Assembly: GCF_001563265.1 (NCBI RefSeq)
Contig: NZ_CP005083.1
Location: forward strand, 2,855,001-2,919,000
DNA from: Sphingobium sp. TKS
GTDB lineage: Bacteria; Pseudomonadota; Alphaproteobacteria; Sphingomonadales; Sphingomonadaceae
DNA: 64,000 nucleotides
Direction: 5' to 3'
Numbering within the stretch: position 1 is the first letter of the stretch; the number at the start of each line of letters is the position of its first letter. A model generated the notes under the pieces. The model made no database searches and had not been told where the DNA came from. It worked only from the letters and a program-made list of their open reading frames with translations. The translations under genes and the position numbers were made by a program. Positions 11,464-19,805 of the stretch are shown here, one piece after another.

Positions 11464-12093
11464 ATGACTAGCGCAACTGCAATGGCGCATCGGGAAGAGC
11501 GGGCCTACCACCTGCCCGAGGAGCCGCACCTCCACGAAGGCCACAGCACCAATCTGGGCTTCTGGATGTATCTGATGAGCGACTGCCTCATCTTCGCCAT
11601 CCTCTTCGCCACCTATGCGGTGCTGGGCGGCAGCTATGCCGGCGGGCCGGGGCCGAAGGATCTGTTCGACTTGCCGCTCGTCGCGCTCAACACCGCGATG
11701 CTGCTGTTCTCGTCGATCACCTATGGCTTTGCCATGCTGGCGATGGAGAAGAACAGGGTCAGCGCCACGCAGGGCTGGCTGGTCGTCACGCTGCTGTTCG
11801 GCGGGGCGTTCCTGTTCATCGAACTCTACGAATTCGCGCATCTCATCCATGAGGGCGCGGGTCCGCAGCGTTCGGCGTTCCTGTCCTCCTTCTTCACGCT
11901 GGTCGGCACGCACGGGCTGCACGTCACCTTCGGTTCGATCTGGCTGATCACGCTGATGGTGCAGGTCGCGAAAAAAGGTCTGATCCCGGCCAACAAGCGC
12001 CGGCTGATGTGCCTTTCCATGTTCTGGCACTTCCTCGACGTCATCTGGATCGGCGTCTTCACCTTTGTCTATCTGATGGGAGTCCTGCGGTGA
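11464..12093 (+). CDS. cyoC: Ubiquinol oxidase subunit III
   Basis: A 209-residue, five-helix subunit III of the quinol oxidase. It has the family's [15 protein letters not shown] first helix and a closing [18 protein letters not shown]. The frame is open well upstream, but the ATG at 11464, 5 bases after the cyoB stop, gives the expected length and N-terminus. The stop overlaps the cyoD start in a GTGA arrangement, implying translational coupling. Confidence 0.95.
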   Translation: MTSATAMAHREERAYHLPEEPHLHEGHSTNLGFWMYLMSDCLIFAILFATYAVLGGSYAGGPGPKDLFDLPLVALNTAMLLFSSITYGFAMLAMEKNRVSATQGWLVVTLLFGGAFLFIELYEFAHLIHEGAGPQRSAFLSSFFTLVGTHGLHVTFGSIWLITLMVQVAKKGLIPANKRRLMCLSMFWHFLDVIWIGVFTFVYLMGVLR

Positions 12094-12521
12094 GCAACGC
12101 TGTCCATCCTCATGGTGGCCACGGCCACCATCATGACGATCATCATGAAGAAGGCTCGCACGGCAGCTACGGCAGCTACATGATCGGCTTTGGTCTGTCG
12201 GTGATCCTGACGGCCATCCCCTTCTGGCTGGTGATGAGCGGCGTGCTGCACGATCCGCAGCTGACCGGCGTGGTCATCATGGGCTTTGCCGCGGTGCAGG
12301 TGATCGTCCACATGATCTACTTCCTGCACATGAACACCCGCGTCGAAGGCGGCTGGTCGTTCATGGCGATGATGCTGACCATCGTTCTGGTCGTTATCGT
12401 CCTGTCGGGATCGCTGTGGGTCATGTATCATCTGAACGCCAATATGATGCCGCATGCGGACATGGACATGAGCGCCATGCACGACATGTCAACGATGCAG
12501 AATATGAGCGAAATGCCGTGA
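12090..12521 (+). CDS. cyoD: Ubiquinol oxidase subunit IV
   Basis: A 143-residue, three-helix subunit. It starts at GTG 12090, overlapping the cyoC stop by four bases. The N-terminus is rich in histidine ([12 protein letters not shown] within the first 20 residues) and the tail is rich in methionine and histidine (residues about 120-143). Both could bind copper or other metals, which may help to load the enzyme. That idea is only an inference from composition. Confidence 0.93.
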   Translation: MSNAVHPHGGHGHHHDDHHEEGSHGSYGSYMIGFGLSVILTAIPFWLVMSGVLHDPQLTGVVIMGFAAVQVIVHMIYFLHMNTRVEGGWSFMAMMLTIVLVVIVLSGSLWVMYHLNANMMPHADMDMSAMHDMSTMQNMSEMP

Positions 12522-13243
12522 AAACGGCCCAAGACGGGGGGCGCTCCAGGCGCTCCCCGGCCTTTCTGATCGGCCTGACGCTGATCGCCCTTCTGTTTTT
12601 TGCCGGTTTCTGCGCGCTCGGCGCCTGGCAGGTCCAGCGCCTGAGCTGGAAGCGCGACCTGATCGCCCGCGTCGATGCGCGAATCCACGCCCGCCCCATC
12701 CCCGCTCCCCGTGCCGCCGCAAGGGCCGATGAATATCGCCGGGTGAGGATTTCGGGCCATTTCCTTCATGGCAAGACTGCGCTCGTACAGGCGGTGACCG
12801 TGCGCGGCCCCGGTTTCTGGGTGCTGACGCCGCTCGTCACTGACCAGGGCTTCACCTTGATCGTCAATCGCGGCTTCGTGCCGCCGGACAGGCGCCGGGA
12901 TTATGCCCGGCCCCAGGGCGAAGTGCATGTCGCGGGGCTGTTGCGCCTGAGCGAACCGGGCGGCGGTTTCCTGCGCTCCAACGATCCGGCGACGGATCGC
13001 TGGTATTCGCGTGACGTGGCCGCGATCGCCGCCGCTCGCGGGATCGATGGGCCGACCGCCGATTATTTCATCGACGCCGATGCAGCGAGCGGTCCCGACA
13101 GCCTGCCGGTCGGCGGTCTCACGGTCATCAAATTCCCCAACAGCCATCTGCAATATGCGATCACATGGTTCGTGCTGGCGGCGATGGTCGCGGGCGCGTA
13201 CATGTTCGTCATGCGTCAGGAGCGGAAAGACCGCCGGGGATGA
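12518..13243 (+). CDS. SURF1-family oxidase assembly factor
   Basis: A 241-residue protein with one N-terminal helix (about 14-34), a periplasmic domain with the family motif VNRGFVP (about 113-119), and a C-terminal helix. SURF1 proteins help to insert heme into heme-copper oxidases. Paracoccus has separate SURF1 copies for the cytochrome c oxidase and the quinol oxidase, and a position directly after cyoD points to the quinol-oxidase version. It starts at GTG 12518 in a GTGA overlap with cyoD and ends in an ATGA overlap with regB. No cyoE (heme O synthase) is present in this operon. Confidence 0.92.
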   Translation: MKTAQDGGRSRRSPAFLIGLTLIALLFFAGFCALGAWQVQRLSWKRDLIARVDARIHARPIPAPRAAARADEYRRVRISGHFLHGKTALVQAVTVRGPGFWVLTPLVTDQGFTLIVNRGFVPPDRRRDYARPQGEVHVAGLLRLSEPGGGFLRSNDPATDRWYSRDVAAIAAARGIDGPTADYFIDADAASGPDSLPVGGLTVIKFPNSHLQYAITWFVLAAMVAGAYMFVMRQERKDRRG

Positions 13244-14565
13244 ACCGGAACCTGCCGATCAGCACCCTCTGGCAGCCCAGCCAGTGGCCGGCCGATGCTG
13301 CGGGCCGCAAGAATCTGGCGCTGCTGGTGCAATTGCGCTGGCTGGCGATTGCGGGCCAGCTCATCACCATATTGGCGGTGCATTTCGTCATGGGCATCCG
13401 TCTGCCCATCGCCCCGATGCTGCTGGTCGCGGGCATGGCGATATTGATGAATGGCCTGAGCTTCGGCGTTCTGCGCAAGCGGACGGACGTGTCCCATGCC
13501 GAACTGTTCCTCTCGCTGCTGTTCGACGTGCTGCTGCTGACGGCGCAGCTTTATCTTTCCGGCGGGGCGACCAATCCCTTCATCTCGCTCTATCTGGTGC
13601 AGGTGGCGCTGGGCGCGGTGCTGCTCGACCGCTGGAGCATCTGGGGGATCGTCTTCGTTTCGACGCTCTGCGCGGGACTGCTGGCGCTGCATTATCGGCC
13701 GCTGGACCTGAATGGCGTGCTGGAAGGCCATTTGTTCGACCTGCATATCATCGGCGCCTGGATCTGCCTGACCATGATCGCGGTGCTGCTGGTGCTGTTC
13801 GTGCTGCCGGTGACACGCAACCTCCAGGTGCGGGACGCCTATCTGGCGAAACTGCGGCAACAGGCGGCGGAGGAGGAGCATATCATCCGGATGGGCCTGT
13901 TGGCGTCGGGCGCGGCGCATGAACTGGGCACGCCCCTGTCGCAGCTTGCGGTGGTGCTGGGCGACTGGAAGCATATGCCGGAGATCACCGGCCATCCCGA
14001 CCTGGTGGAAGAAGTGGAGGAGATGCAGGCGGCAGTGCAGCGCTGCAAGGCGATCGTGACCGGCATCCTGCTGTCTTCCGGCGAGGCGCGGGGCGAAGCG
14101 CCGGAAGTCACCAATGTGCGCGATTTCATCGACGGCATCGCCATGGAGTGGCGCAGAGCCAATCCGGGCATGCCGCTGCGCTGCGATTTCGGGCCGCATG
14201 ACTATCCGCGCATCATTGCCGATCCGGTGATCCGGCAGGCGATCGGCAATCTGCTCGACAATGCGCGGGAGGCAGGCGCGACCTATATCGACCTGCTGGT
14301 CGGGCGCGACAGCAGCTCGCTCAACATCGCGGTGCGCGACAATGGCAGCGGCTTTTCCGAGGCCATGCTGGAGGATTTCGGCAAACCCTACCGATCGAGC
14401 AAGGGCAAGGAAGGTCACGGCCTGGGCCTCTTCCTGGTCGTCAATGTCGTACGCAAGCTGGGCGGCAGCGTCAGCGCAAGCAATGGCGCGGATAGCGGGG
14501 CGCTGATCCTGTTGCGCCTGCCGCTGGGCACCGTGGCGATGGAAGAGGAAAATGCCGATGTCTGA
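13240..14565 (+). CDS. regB: Redox-sensing histidine kinase, RegB/PrrB/ActS type
   Basis: A 441-residue membrane kinase: six N-terminal helices to about residue 192, then the dimerisation/H-box with H227 (AAHELGTPL), then an ATPase domain. The GGATNPF motif at 108-114 is the conserved quinone-interaction loop of RegB. C269 in QRCKAI lies where RegB has its redox-active cysteine (C265 in Rhodobacter); this alignment is by eye. It should autophosphorylate under reduced or low-oxygen conditions and phosphorylate RegA. It starts in a four-base overlap with the SURF1 stop, so the sensor is made with the oxidase that sets the quinone redox state. Confidence 0.93.
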   Translation: MNRNLPISTLWQPSQWPADAAGRKNLALLVQLRWLAIAGQLITILAVHFVMGIRLPIAPMLLVAGMAILMNGLSFGVLRKRTDVSHAELFLSLLFDVLLLTAQLYLSGGATNPFISLYLVQVALGAVLLDRWSIWGIVFVSTLCAGLLALHYRPLDLNGVLEGHLFDLHIIGAWICLTMIAVLLVLFVLPVTRNLQVRDAYLAKLRQQAAEEEHIIRMGLLASGAAHELGTPLSQLAVVLGDWKHMPEITGHPDLVEEVEEMQAAVQRCKAIVTGILLSSGEARGEAPEVTNVRDFIDGIAMEWRRANPGMPLRCDFGPHDYPRIIADPVIRQAIGNLLDNAREAGATYIDLLVGRDSSSLNIAVRDNGSGFSEAMLEDFGKPYRSSKGKEGHGLGLFLVVNVVRKLGGSVSASNGADSGALILLRLPLGTVAMEEENADV

Positions 14566-15088
14566 GCGCGTGCTGGTGATCGTCGAGGATGATGAGGCAT
14601 TTGCCAAGACGCTCAAGCGCTCCTTCGAGCGGCGCGGCTATGTGGTGCTGACGGCGGACAGCCATGCGGCACTGGAAATGGTGCTGACGGGCAGCAAGCC
14701 GGGCTTTGCGGTGGTCGACCTGAAGCTGGGCGCGGAGTCCGGGCTTGTCTGCGTGCAGACATTGCATGCCCATGATCCGGCGATGGTGATCGTCGTGCTG
14801 ACCGGCTTTGCCAGCATCGCGACGGCGGTCGAAGCGATCAAGCTGGGCGCTTCCAACTATCTCGCCAAGCCGTCCAACACCGATGATATAGAGGCGGCGT
14901 TTGCGCGCTCCACTGGCGACCCATCCACGCCGCTGGCGCCCCGTCCGACATCGATCAAGACGCTGGAATGGGAGCATATCCATGAAGTGCTGAAAGACAG
15001 CGACTTCAATATTTCCGAAGCGGCGCGGCGCCTGGGGATGCACCGGCGGACGCTGGCGAGGAAGCTCGCCAAGCGGCAGGTGGGCTGA
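14552..15088 (+). CDS. regA: Redox response regulator, RegA/PrrA/ActR type
   Basis: A 178-residue regulator. The receiver domain has D13/D14, phospho-acceptor D56 (VVDLKLG) and K106 (AKPS); a proline-rich hinge (about 122-133) follows, then a Fis-type helix-turn-helix at about 152-172 (NISEAARRLGMHRRTL), the hallmark of RegA. The start overlaps regB by 14 bases. Known RegA targets include oxidases, heme synthesis and carbon or nitrogen metabolism. Self-regulation of this operon is plausible but not shown, since I could not identify a RegA box upstream of cyoA. Confidence 0.95.
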   Translation: MPMSERVLVIVEDDEAFAKTLKRSFERRGYVVLTADSHAALEMVLTGSKPGFAVVDLKLGAESGLVCVQTLHAHDPAMVIVVLTGFASIATAVEAIKLGASNYLAKPSNTDDIEAAFARSTGDPSTPLAPRPTSIKTLEWEHIHEVLKDSDFNISEAARRLGMHRRTLARKLAKRQVG

Positions 15089-15102
15089 ACCTAAGTTTCA
15101 GA

Positions 15103-15176
15103 TGGAGCGGGTGAAGGGAATCGAACCCTCGTCGTAAGCTTGGGAAGCTTCTGCTCTGCCATTGAGCTACACCCGC
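15103..15176 (-). tRNA. tRNA-Gly (CCC anticodon)
   Basis: A 74-base cloverleaf on the minus strand. The acceptor stem GCGGGTG pairs with CACCCGC, the D arm is GCTC/GAGC, the anticodon loop TTCCCAA gives CCC, and the T arm contains GGTTCGATTCC. The CCA end is encoded. The outermost anticodon-stem pair (27-43) is G-A rather than a Watson-Crick pair. It is convergent with regA, whose stop is 14 bases away. Although tRNA genes are common integration sites, no integrase or duplicated 3' end is visible here. Confidence 0.95.
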
Positions 15177-15326
15177 CTGCCTGCGCGGCTTAGCCGTTGA
15201 TCCGAATGGCGTCAACGACATCGCGGCGGAGAATTTCAGAGGGGATGGCGCCATGGCGGCCGATATTCCAGCCGGCAAGGCGATGGCCCGCCAGCCCGGC
15301 GCCCGCGAACAATCGCTTTCGGAAGC

Positions 15327-15351
15327 GGAACGTCCGGCACGCAGAAGCGTT
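15327..15351 (+). promoter_or_regulatory. EcfG-type general stress response promoter (candidate)
   Basis: GGAAC at 15327-15331, a 16-base spacer, and CGTT at 15348-15351 match the -35/-10 consensus of the alphaproteobacterial general stress sigma factor EcfG exactly. The predicted start would be near 15358, leaving about 29 bases of leader before the hybrid kinase ATG at 15387. Confidence 0.65.
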
Positions 15352-15386
15352 GTTCAGGGCGAACAAGATAATCCACGGGGACCCAC

Positions 15387-17348
15387 ATGAGCACGGCGGC
15401 ACCGGAAGGATCTGGAAACCGCTTCGAGTTGCTGGTCCAGAACGTCACTGACTATGCGATCTACATGCTGTCGCCCAACGGCATCATCGTCAGTTGGAAT
15501 CCCGGCGCGCGCCGCTTCAAGGGCTATGAGGCCGAAGAAATCATCGGTGAGCATTTTTCCCGATTCTATACGCCGGAGGATCAGGCGGCAGGCATTCCCG
15601 CGCTGGCGCTGGAAACGGCGGAGCATGAGGGCCGGTTCGAGGCCGAGGGATGGCGCGTTCGCAAGGACGGTTCGCGTTTCTGGGCCCATGTCGTCATCGA
15701 TCCCATTCGCGAACCCGGCGGCCAGTTGATCGGCTTTGCCAAGGTCACGCGCGACCTGACCGAACGCCGCGCAGCCGAAGAGGAATTGCGGCGCAGCGAG
15801 GAACGATTCCGCCTGCTGGTGCAGGGCGTGACGGACTATGCCATCTACATGCTCGACCCGGTGGGGACGATCACAAGCTGGAATCCGGGGGCCGAACGGT
15901 TCAAGGGCTATAAGGCCGAAGAGATATTGGGCCAGAATTTCGCCCGCTTCTATTCGGAGGAGGACCGCATGGCCGGCCTGCCCTCACGGGCGCTGGAAAC
16001 AGCGGCCAGGGAAGGACGGTTCGAAGCTGAGGGATGGCGCATCCGCAAGGATGGATCGCGCTTCTGGGCGCATGTCATCATCGACGCGATCCGGGAAGCC
16101 GATGGCGAACTGATCGGCTTTGCCAAGATCACCCGCGACCTCACCGAACGGCGCGAGACGCAATTGGCGCTGGACGAAGCGCGGGAAGCAATCTTCCAGG
16201 CGCAGAAGATGGAGGCCATCGGCAAGCTGACCGGGGGCGTCGCCCATGATTTCAACAATCTGCTGGCGGTGATCGTCGGCAGCCTGGACCTGGCCAGGCT
16301 GCGGCTGGCGACTGGGGCCGACATATCCCGCTATATCGACAACGCCATGACCGCGGCCGAGCGCGGAGCGACGCTGACGCAACGGATGTTGGCCTTTGCC
16401 CGCAAGCAGGAGTTGAAGCTGCAAAGCGTCGATTGCGTCGCCCTGGTGCGGAACATGGCCGATCTGCTGAAGACGACGCTGGGCACCGGAGTCTCCATCG
16501 AAACGCGCTTTCCCCTGCATCTGAGCGCCGCCCATGCCGATCCGGCGCAACTGGAACTGGCGCTGCTGAACCTGGCGGTGAATGCGCGGGACGCGATGCC
16601 GGGCGGCGGGCGGATCATCATCGAGGGCGCCGAAGCGACGCTGTCGAAAGCGCAACGGCCCGATCTGGACGGCCGACGCTATGTGCGCCTGTCGATCATC
16701 GATGAGGGCGAAGGCATGAACGCGGCCACGCTGGATCGGGCGCGCGAACCCTTTTTCACCACCAAGGGGATCGGCAAGGGCACGGGCCTGGGCCTGTCCA
16801 TGGCGCATGGCTTTGCCGAACAATGCGGCGGATCGCTGACCATCGTCAGCGAGCAGGGACATGGGACCACCGTGTCGCTATGGCTGCCCGTCGCACCCGC
16901 AGGCATGGTGGCGGACGAGCCGGTCGTGACGTCCGACATAATGGCTGCCGCGTTTGTGGAACCGCTGGTCATTCTGGCGGTGGACGATGACGATCTGGTG
17001 CTGACCAACACCGCCGGCATGCTGGAGGAATTGGGGCATACCGTGTTCCAGGCGACATCGGGGCTGGATGCGCTGCGGGTGCTGGAGCAGGGCAGCGTCG
17101 ATCTGGTGATCACCGATTATGCCATGCCGGGCATGACCGGCACGCAACTGGCGGACGAGATAGAGGAACGGTTGCCCGGCCTGCCCGTCGTCATCATCAC
17201 CGGCTTTGCCGAATTGCCGCCGAACATGACCAGGCGGCCAAGGCTGGACAAGCCGTTCAAGCAGGCCGAACTGGCCCGAATGGTGACGTCGGTGACGCAA
17301 GGGGGGCAGAAGCTCGTCAAGCTGGCCGCCCATTCGGACGATCTGTAA
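15387..17348 (+). CDS. Tandem-PAS hybrid sensor kinase with C-terminal receiver
   Basis: A 653-residue cytoplasmic protein with no membrane segment. Two PAS/PAC units lie at 13-128 and 141-256 and are about three quarters identical to each other. They are followed by a HisKA domain with H287 (GGVAHDFNNLL), an ATPase domain (about 385-502, with the GKGTGLGLS box) and a receiver domain (about 527-645) with D577 (VITDYAMPG). The kinase class (HDFNNLL) is common in soluble blue-light, redox or energy sensors, but no flavin cysteine motif is seen. No DNA-binding output follows, so the receiver probably takes part in a phosphorelay or feedback. A consensus EcfG promoter lies upstream, suggesting induction in the general stress response. 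Confidence 0.9.
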   Translation: MSTAAPEGSGNRFELLVQNVTDYAIYMLSPNGIIVSWNPGARRFKGYEAEEIIGEHFSRFYTPEDQAAGIPALALETAEHEGRFEAEGWRVRKDGSRFWAHVVIDPIREPGGQLIGFAKVTRDLTERRAAEEELRRSEERFRLLVQGVTDYAIYMLDPVGTITSWNPGAERFKGYKAEEILGQNFARFYSEEDRMAGLPSRALETAAREGRFEAEGWRIRKDGSRFWAHVIIDAIREADGELIGFAKITRDLTERRETQLALDEAREAIFQAQKMEAIGKLTGGVAHDFNNLLAVIVGSLDLARLRLATGADISRYIDNAMTAAERGATLTQRMLAFARKQELKLQSVDCVALVRNMADLLKTTLGTGVSIETRFPLHLSAAHADPAQLELALLNLAVNARDAMPGGGRIIIEGAEATLSKAQRPDLDGRRYVRLSIIDEGEGMNAATLDRAREPFFTTKGIGKGTGLGLSMAHGFAEQCGGSLTIVSEQGHGTTVSLWLPVAPAGMVADEPVVTSDIMAAAFVEPLVILAVDDDDLVLTNTAGMLEELGHTVFQATSGLDALRVLEQGSVDLVITDYAMPGMTGTQLADEIEERLPGLPVVIITGFAELPPNMTRRPRLDKPFKQAELARMVTSVTQGGQKLVKLAAHSDDL

Positions 17349-17440
17349 CGCGATCTTTACCAAGCTGGGCGAAACATACGTAAAACATAGATTTTTCGGT
17401 CTTCACCCCTTGCATGCAGTGGGGAGTTCGCCAAAGAGAC

Positions 17441-18355
17441 ATGAACATCGTCCGCCCCTTTTCCACCAGTTCGCAGGATCGCATGAACACGCCAGCCGCG
17501 CCGACTTCGCATTTCTACACGTCGCTGCGCATGCGCCTGCATTATCTGGACTGGGGCAACAGCGCGGCGCCGACGCTGATCCTGGTGCATGGCGGGTTCG
17601 ATCATGCGCGGAGCTGGGACTGGACGGCGCGGGCGCTGGCGAGGGATTATCATGTCATCGCGCTCGACCTGCGCGGCCATGGCGACAGCGCCTGGTCGGC
17701 CGAAGGTTCCTATATGATGGCGAACTATGTCTACGACCTGGCGCAGTTGGTCGAACAATTGGGCCGGGGTCCGGTGATATTGGTCGGCCATTCGCTGGGC
17801 GGTTCGATCGCGCTGCGCTATGCCGGACTGTTCCCGGAAAAGGTCGCCAAGATCGTCGCCATAGAGGGGCTGGGCCTATCGCCCAGCCGGATCCAGGAAC
17901 ATGCGGCGAAACCGGCGCCCGAACAATGGCTGCAATGGATAGAAAAGCGGCGGACGCGGGCGCGGCAGACGCGTCGGCATTACCCGACCATAGAGGCGGC
18001 AGTCGCGCGCATGCGGGAACGCAACGACCATCTGTCAGTCGAGCAGGCGATGCACCTCACCATCCACGGCGTCAATCGCAATGAGGATGGCAGTTACCGC
18101 TGGAAATTCGATCCCTATCTGCACGACCCGGCGCCGCAGGCCTGGAACGACATGGACCTGCCCGAATTCTGGAGCCGGATCGCTTGTCCGACCCTGTTGT
18201 GCCTAGGGCTGGATAGCTGGGCGTCCAATCCGGTGAAGGACGGACGCGCCGCGCATTTTCAGGATGCCCGGCTGGTCGAATTCGCGGATGCGGGCCACTG
18301 GCTGCACCATGACCAGTTCGACCGCTTCATCGCGGAATTGCGCGGATTCCTGTGA
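17441..18355 (+). CDS. Alpha/beta hydrolase
   Basis: A 304-residue hydrolase of the alpha/beta fold. The oxyanion motif is LVHGGFDHARSWD, the nucleophile elbow GHSLGGS, a late acid lies near CLGLDSW, and the catalytic histidine is in AGHWLHHD. The ATG at 17441 is used; an ATG at 17483 preceded by AGGA is a fair alternative. The substrate is unknown. It follows the hybrid kinase by 92 bases on the same strand and is convergent with nitronate monooxygenase. Confidence 0.85.
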   Translation: MNIVRPFSTSSQDRMNTPAAPTSHFYTSLRMRLHYLDWGNSAAPTLILVHGGFDHARSWDWTARALARDYHVIALDLRGHGDSAWSAEGSYMMANYVYDLAQLVEQLGRGPVILVGHSLGGSIALRYAGLFPEKVAKIVAIEGLGLSPSRIQEHAAKPAPEQWLQWIEKRRTRARQTRRHYPTIEAAVARMRERNDHLSVEQAMHLTIHGVNRNEDGSYRWKFDPYLHDPAPQAWNDMDLPEFWSRIACPTLLCLGLDSWASNPVKDGRAAHFQDARLVEFADAGHWLHHDQFDRFIAELRGFL

Positions 18356-18375
18356 TTCGACCTTCCTGAGAGTAG

Positions 18376-19308
18376 CTATGCTCCAAAGGCGGCAACGGCA
18401 GCCTGATATTCCGCTTTAAGTTGCGCGATGAAGGCCGTGGCGGACTGGATTTGGCGGATGGCGCCAATCCCCTGCCCCGCGCCCCAGACGTCGCGCCAGG
18501 CCTTTTTATCGCCGCCCGCTATGCTGGAAAAATCCATGTCCGACGCCTTGGGCAGCTTGTCGGCGTCCAGCCCGGCGGCGGCGATGCTGGGGCGCAGATA
18601 ATTGCCGAGCACGCCGGTGAAATAGTCGGAATAGACGATGTCGCCCGCGCCGCTATCGACGATCATCTGCTTGTAGGCCGGTTCGGCATTGGCTTCCTCG
18701 GTCGCGATGAAGGGGGAACCCATATAGGCGAAGTCCGCCCCCATCATCCGCGCCGCCGCGATCGATCGTCCCGTGGCGATCGCGCCCGACAGGGCCAGCG
18801 GCCCATCGAACCAGGCGCGGATTTCCTCCACCAGCGCGAAGGGCGACAGCGTGCCTGCATGGCCGCCCGCCCCCGCCGCCACGGCGATCAGCCCATCGGC
18901 GCCCTTCTCGATCGCTTTGCGCGCGAAGCCATTGTTGATGACGTCATGCAGGACGATGCCGCCAGAGCTATGCACCGCCTTGTTCACATCCTCCCGCGCG
19001 CCGAGCGAGGTGATCACGATGGGCACGCGATATTTGACGCAGAGGGCGAGATCCTCCTCCAGCCGGCTGTTGGTCTTGTGCACGATCAGGTTGACGGCGA
19101 AGGGCGCATCCTTGTCTGTCAGAGCCTCTCCCAAATGTTGCAGCCATTGTTCGAACACGCCCGAAGGCCGGGCATTGAGCGAGGGAAAGGCGCCGATGAT
19201 CCCGGCGCGGCACTGGGCGATCACGAGCGTTGGCTGCGACACGATGAACATCGGTGAGCCGATCAGCGGCAGGGACAAACGGCCTTCTAAAAATGCCGGC
19301 AAGCTCAT
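18376..19308 (-). CDS. Nitronate monooxygenase (2-nitropropane dioxygenase family)
   Basis: A 310-residue FMN-dependent TIM-barrel enzyme. The family signature AAGAGGHAG (144-152) includes the catalytic H150, and the phosphate-binding end is near ALSGAIATG. These enzymes detoxify propionate 3-nitronate and other alkyl nitronates. The length and start (MSLPAFLEGRL) are typical. It is a single gene facing the alpha/beta hydrolase with a 20-base gap. Confidence 0.9.
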   Translation of the reverse strand: MSLPAFLEGRLSLPLIGSPMFIVSQPTLVIAQCRAGIIGAFPSLNARPSGVFEQWLQHLGEALTDKDAPFAVNLIVHKTNSRLEEDLALCVKYRVPIVITSLGAREDVNKAVHSSGGIVLHDVINNGFARKAIEKGADGLIAVAAGAGGHAGTLSPFALVEEIRAWFDGPLALSGAIATGRSIAAARMMGADFAYMGSPFIATEEANAEPAYKQMIVDSGAGDIVYSDYFTGVLGNYLRPSIAAAGLDADKLPKASDMDFSSIAGGDKKAWRDVWGAGQGIGAIRQIQSATAFIAQLKAEYQAAVAAFGA

Positions 19309-19448
19309 GGACGGGTGCCTCTCCTTTGATGTGGCACCGCGCTATCATCGGACAAGCCGCAGAAAAAGGCGAAATTCACCCCAGCACTCAGCTTTGGCAG
19401 GGACGCGGGCAGAAACGGCCGTTCGCCGTAACGACGGCGACAGGGAAA

Positions 19449-19805
19449 TTATTCACCGACGATCTTGAGCAGGCGCCGCTCGACCGGCGCGAGAATTCCC
19501 TGAAGCTCGGTTCCGCGCTTCAGCACATGGCCCGCCTCCCCGATCAGCGCCCACATGCCCTGCCGGTGGCGCAGGGAAGGCCGTTTTTCGATTCGGAATT
19601 CCGGGCGTTCGGCCGATCGGCGGAAGGCGGAGAAGATAGCGGCTTCGCGGCCCATGTCGATCGCATAGTCACGCCAATGACCGGCGGCGACCATGCGGCC
19701 GTACAAATCCATGATCCGCTGAAGTTCGAGACGATCGAAACCGGTCTGACCGGCTGCCCTTGCGCCCTGGGCTGCTTGCGACGGGAACGGCGTCACATTG
19801 CTCAT
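19449..19805 (-). CDS. DUF2794 family protein
   Basis: A 118-residue soluble protein of the alphaproteobacterial DUF2794 family, with a conserved core (HWRDYAIDM, AIFSAFRRSAERPEFRIEK). The function is unknown. Its start codon overlaps the cysE stop by one base (TGATG), so it is translationally coupled to serine acetyltransferase, which hints at a link to cysteine supply but does not prove one. Confidence 0.85.
   Translation of the reverse strand: MSNVTPFPSQAAQGARAAGQTGFDRLELQRIMDLYGRMVAAGHWRDYAIDMGREAAIFSAFRRSAERPEFRIEKRPSLRHRQGMWALIGEAGHVLKRGTELQGILAPVERRLLKIVGE

Noticed and set aside
15103-15386. tRNA gene as an integration site for a genomic island
   Set aside because: No integrase, no repeated tRNA 3' end and no change in base composition on either side; the neighbouring genes look native.
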